Part shown: piece after piece, positions 61,309 through 64,000 of the stretch | How the letters are laid out: each line of letters opens with the position of its first letter | How positions within the stretch are numbered: the first letter of the stretch is position 1 | Assembly: GCF_003634695.1 (NCBI RefSeq) | Contig: NZ_RBWV01000010.1 | Coordinates: 186,001 to 250,000 of the forward strand | DNA from: Motilibacter peucedani | Lineage (GTDB): Bacteria > Actinomycetota > Actinomycetes > Motilibacterales > Motilibacteraceae | Direction: 5' to 3' | DNA: 64,000 bases | The notes under the pieces: generated by a model | The model's database searches: none | The model's input: only the letters and a program-made list of their open reading frames with translations | Told to the model about the DNA's origin: nothing | Position numbers and translations under genes: made by a program

Positions 61309-62253
61309 ATGAGCAGCAGCAGCGGCGGTACGCGGCGCGACGGCACGGGCTGGGTCGCGCTGGCCGCGGCGCTGTGGGGGAGCGACGCGCTGCTGCGCGC
61401 GCACCTGGTCAAGGCGGTGCCCTCGGCCACCATCGTGCTGGCCGAGCACGCGATCGCCGTGGTGCTGCTGCTGCCGGTGCTCGTGCGCACCTTCCCGGCC
61501 GTCCGGCGCCTCGACCTGCGCGGCAAGCTGGCGCTGATCGGCATCGGCGGTGGCGCCTCCGCGCTCGCGACCGTGCTGTTCACCGAGGCGTTCACCTACG
61601 GCGACTACATCGCGCCCGCCCTGCTCCAGCAGGCCCAGCCGCTCATCGCCATCGCCGGCGCCCGCCTGCTGCTCGGGGAGCGCCCGCGACTGCGCTTCGC
61701 GCCGTTCGTGGCCGTGGCGCTGGTCGGCGGGTTCCTCGTGGCCTTCCCGCACCCGGGCGACGTCGCCGTCTCGTCGGTGCGCGGCGCGCTGCTCGCGCTG
61801 GCGGCCGCGACGCTGTGGGGGAGCGGCACCGTGCTCGGCCGCCTGCTCTCGGTCTCGCTCAGCTTCGAGGCCACGACGGCCTGGCGCTTCGCGGTCGGGC
61901 TGCCCACCGCGCTGGTGCTCGCGCTGCTGCTCGACGCGCCCGTCGTGCCGCCCGCCGCGGACCTGCCCGCGCTCGCGGGGCTCGCGCTCGGGCCCGGCCT
62001 GCTCTCGCTGCTCCTCTACTACTGGGGCCTCCAGCGGACGCCCGCCGCGCGTGCCACCCTGGCCGAGCTCGCCTACCCGGTGACCGCCGCCGTGGTGGGC
62101 GTGCTGTTCCTGTCCGGCTCGCTGACGGCCACCCAGGTGCTGGGCGGCGTGCTGGTGGCCGGCACGGTGACCCTGCTGGCCCTGGCCTCGCAGCGTCGTG
62201 GTGCCGCGACGGTGGAGGCCCCGCCGCCCCCGGTGCTCGTCGAAGCCGGTTAA
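61309..62253 (+). CDS. EamA/DMT family transporter
   Basis: A 314-residue membrane protein with ten hydrophobic segments, two EamA repeats in tandem (first about 15-140, second about 160-295). Marks include 'WVALAAALWGSDALLRAH', 'AFTYGDYIAPALLQQAQPL', 'GALLALAAATLWGSGTVLGR' and 'LAELAYPVTAAVVGVLFL'. DMT transporters export metabolites, amino acids or drugs; the substrate is unknown. ATG at 61309, preceded by a -10-like and no strong ribosome-binding site. It lies 47 bp downstream of the tetR gene in the same direction, so co-transcription with it is possible. Confidence 0.87.
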   Translation: MSSSSGGTRRDGTGWVALAAALWGSDALLRAHLVKAVPSATIVLAEHAIAVVLLLPVLVRTFPAVRRLDLRGKLALIGIGGGASALATVLFTEAFTYGDYIAPALLQQAQPLIAIAGARLLLGERPRLRFAPFVAVALVGGFLVAFPHPGDVAVSSVRGALLALAAATLWGSGTVLGRLLSVSLSFEATTAWRFAVGLPTALVLALLLDAPVVPPAADLPALAGLALGPGLLSLLLYYWGLQRTPAARATLAELAYPVTAAVVGVLFLSGSLTATQVLGGVLVAGTVTLLALASQRRGAATVEAPPPPVLVEAG

Positions 62254-62336
62254 GGATTCGGCCACAACCGGGCTCAGCCGGTCAGAAAGTGGCACCCGGG
62301 GTGACTCGCGGAGCGCGAACCGACACAATCGTCCCC

Positions 62337-63440
62337 GTGACCCAGACGATCGATGACGAGACCCAGCGGATCCTCGACGCCTACGGCTTCGACGAGGCGA
62401 CGTTCACCGACCTGCGCGAGCGCGTACGCACCGGGAGCCTCGGCCCCGCCACCAACGTGGTCGACGGCGTCGTGGGCCCGCCCGACCCTGCCGACGTGGT
62501 CGAGCTCCCGGCGCCGGGCAGCGAGGCCTACGACGCGGCTCGCGAGGCCGGCCTGCGCGCGCTGCGCGCCGGCGAGGTCGCCTCCGTGGTGCTCAACGGC
62601 GGCATGGCGACCCGCTTCGGCGGAGTCGTGAAGGGCGTCGTCGAGGCCGTCGACGGCAAGAGCTTCCTCGAGGTCAAGATCTCCCAGGCGGCCGAGATCG
62701 CGCAGGCCCTGGGCGCCGACGTGCCCGTCGTCGTCATGACGAGCTGGGCCACCGACCGGGCGACGCGCGAGTTCCTCGCCGAGCGCGGGGTGCCGGAGCC
62801 GATCTACTTCAGCCAGTACGTCTCGCTGCGCCTCGAGCCCGACGGCGGGCTGTTCCGCACCGGCGAGGGCGAGGTGTCGCCGTTCAGCCCTGGGCACGGC
62901 GACTTCCTCATCGCCTTCCGCGCCTCCGGCACGCTGCAGGCGCTGCGCGAGCGCGGGGTGAAGTACGTGATGGTGTCCAACGTCGACAACCTCCCGGCGC
63001 GCGTGGACCCGGTCGTCATCGGCGCCCACATCAACGCCGGCCGCCCGGCGAGCTTCGAGTCGGTGCCCAACGAGGGCGACGTCGGCGGTGCGCCGGCCAG
63101 CGTCGACGGCCGCAGCCGCGTGCTCGAGTCGATGCAGTTCCCGCCGGACTTCGACCACAGCACGCTGCCGTTGACCAACGTCAACACCGCGACCTTCGAC
63201 CTCGACGCCCTCGACCGCGACTTCGACCTCACCTGGGTCTACGTCGAGAAGAGCGTCGAGGGCCGCAGCGCCGTGCAGCTCGAGCGCCTCTACCACGAGG
63301 CCTCGCGCTTCCTCCCCACGACGTTCCTCGCCGTGCCGGCGAGCGGGCCGCAGGGCCGGTTCCTGCCCATCAAGAAGCCCGACGACCTGGTCGCCGCGCA
63401 GGACGAGCTGCGCGAGCTGGTGGCCCGGCCGGCCGTCTGA
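62337..63440 (+). CDS. UTP-glucose-1-phosphate uridylyltransferase, UDPGP (eukaryotic-like) type
   Basis: A 367-residue enzyme that makes UDP-glucose from UTP and glucose-1-phosphate for cell-wall and glycogen-like polymers. It is of the UDPGP (UGP2-like) family, not the bacterial GalU family. The nucleotide-binding loop is 'LNGGMATRFGGVVKG' at 86-100, followed by 'FLEVKISQAAEI', 'VVMTSWATDRATREFL', the metal-site 'VMVSNVDNLPARVDP', and 'PLTNVNTATFDLDAL'. The length is short for the family but common in actinobacteria. The GTG at 62337 was chosen, after which the protein begins cleanly. It is transcribed alone. Confidence 0.9.
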   Translation: MTQTIDDETQRILDAYGFDEATFTDLRERVRTGSLGPATNVVDGVVGPPDPADVVELPAPGSEAYDAAREAGLRALRAGEVASVVLNGGMATRFGGVVKGVVEAVDGKSFLEVKISQAAEIAQALGADVPVVVMTSWATDRATREFLAERGVPEPIYFSQYVSLRLEPDGGLFRTGEGEVSPFSPGHGDFLIAFRASGTLQALRERGVKYVMVSNVDNLPARVDPVVIGAHINAGRPASFESVPNEGDVGGAPASVDGRSRVLESMQFPPDFDHSTLPLTNVNTATFDLDALDRDFDLTWVYVEKSVEGRSAVQLERLYHEASRFLPTTFLAVPASGPQGRFLPIKKPDDLVAAQDELRELVARPAV

Positions 63441-63637
63441 GGCTCTCAGGCCGCGCTCCTCTGGGCGTCCGCCGATCGCAGTCCCCGATCGCGAGGATTG
63501 CGTTCGGCAATGACCGGAAACGCTCTCGCTTAATGCGGCTCCGCTCGGGCAGAATGGTTGCTGGCGGTTCCGGACGGCGCAGTCCGAGGGTGCGCCGATC
63601 CCCACCCGTCACCAGGCCCTGAGGTCCTCGCCCCGTC

Positions 63638-64000
63638 ATGTCTGTCGCGACCGTCCGCGCCCTGTCCTACCGCTACGCGACCAGCACGACCGCTCCGGCC
63701 AGCCGCCGGCAGCGCATCAAGCTCGTCACCGTGCTCGGGCTGCTCACTGCCCTCGGGCCCTTCACCTTCGACATGTACCTCCCGGCGCTGCCGAAGCTGA
63801 CCACCAGCCTGCACACGACCGACTCCGCCGTGCAGCTGACGCTCACCGGCACGCTGGTCGGCGTCGCCCTCGGGCAGTTGGCGATCGGCCCGCTCTCCGA
63901 CGCGATGGGCCGCCGCCGCCCGCTGCTTGCCGGCATCTGCGTGCACATCGTCGCCAGCGTCCTGTGCGCCGTCGCGCCGACCGTGGCCTTCCTCGGCGTG
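63638..64000 (+). CDS. Bcr/CflA-type MFS drug transporter, 5' part
   Basis: The first 121 codons of a drug-resistance MFS pump, cut off by the window edge. After a basic cytoplasmic start, helix 1 carries the family sequence 'LGPFTFDMYLPALPKL'. Helices 2-3 follow with 'VQLTLTGTLVGVALGQLAIG' and motif A 'GPLSDAMGRRRPLLAG'. It should have 12 transmembrane helices when complete. The ATG at 63638 was chosen. The 197-bp gap upstream is long enough for a promoter. Confidence 0.85.
   Translation, partial: MSVATVRALSYRYATSTTAPASRRQRIKLVTVLGLLTALGPFTFDMYLPALPKLTTSLHTTDSAVQLTLTGTLVGVALGQLAIGPLSDAMGRRRPLLAGICVHIVASVLCAVAPTVAFLGV

Noticed and set aside
1-64000. CRISPR array, rRNA or tRNA genes, integrase or attachment sites
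   Set aside because: No regularly spaced identical repeats, cloverleaf or rRNA sequence was recognised by eye, and no tyrosine or serine integrase was found near the island.

Overview
The window is very GC-rich DNA with frequent GTG and TTG starts, dense same-strand operons and actinobacterial families (DUF2505, pirin, ROK regulator, RNase J, a fused ProW-type permease, eukaryotic-type UDP-glucose pyrophosphorylase, secreted GH6/GH15/GH18 enzymes). It looks like the chromosome of a soil or plant-associated actinomycete. The genus cannot be fixed from the sequence alone, and no rRNA, tRNA or CRISPR array was seen.

Layout. (1) 1-468: end of a TrkA/KtrA potassium-channel regulator. (2) 0.68-23.2 kb: a defence island of two operons. 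Operon 1 (1.34-7.25 kb, with a divergent vsr) encodes a C5 cytosine methyltransferase, a Z1-domain ATPase, a ParB-like protein, a PD-(D/E)XK-like protein and a 105-residue unknown, with the last four genes overlapping. Operon 2 (8.6-23.2 kb) encodes a 1048-residue unknown, a 1786-residue DEAD/DEAH helicase with a DUF1998 C-terminus (Druantia DruE/MrfA type), a DUF262 protein, a second Z1 ATPase and a DUF4420 PD-(D/E)XK protein. A decayed 1.3 kb spacer with an IS3 remnant separates them. (3) 23.2-27.0 kb: an intact IS481-family element with a GCTAGC target duplication inside decayed sequence, then a NERD-domain SF1 helicase. (4) 27.2-33.3 kb: secreted CBM2-like protein, GH6 glucanase, DUF2505, delta-60 repeat protein, TetR repressor and DHA2-type MFS pump. 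(5) 33.4-36.8 kb: a broken IS30-family element with an internal inversion, and a lower-GC NACHT-like NTPase. (6) 37.2-42 kb: MarR plus ABC exporter, then HNH, Vsr-like and AbiEi/DUF559 genes, each preceded by the same 44-bp inverted-repeat element. (7) 42-64 kb: ordinary chromosome: AraC/hydrolase pair, DUF72, RNase J, ProVWX-type uptake operon, pirin, GH15 glucoamylase, membrane protein, frameshifted GH18 chitinase, ROK regulator, epimerase/TetR pair, EamA exporter, UDP-glucose pyrophosphorylase and the start of a Bcr/CflA MFS pump.

How the genes may work together. Z1 ATPases and DUF4420 nucleases are known from restriction-like operons that normally also carry a MutL/MORC-type GHKL ATPase, and none is visible here. 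In operon 1 a ParB-like protein and a candidate nuclease fill that place. In operon 2 a Druantia-like pair does. One methyltransferase could in principle serve both operons. I consider this island the strongest candidate in the window for an undescribed defence system. The carbohydrate-active genes suggest a polysaccharide-degrading lifestyle.
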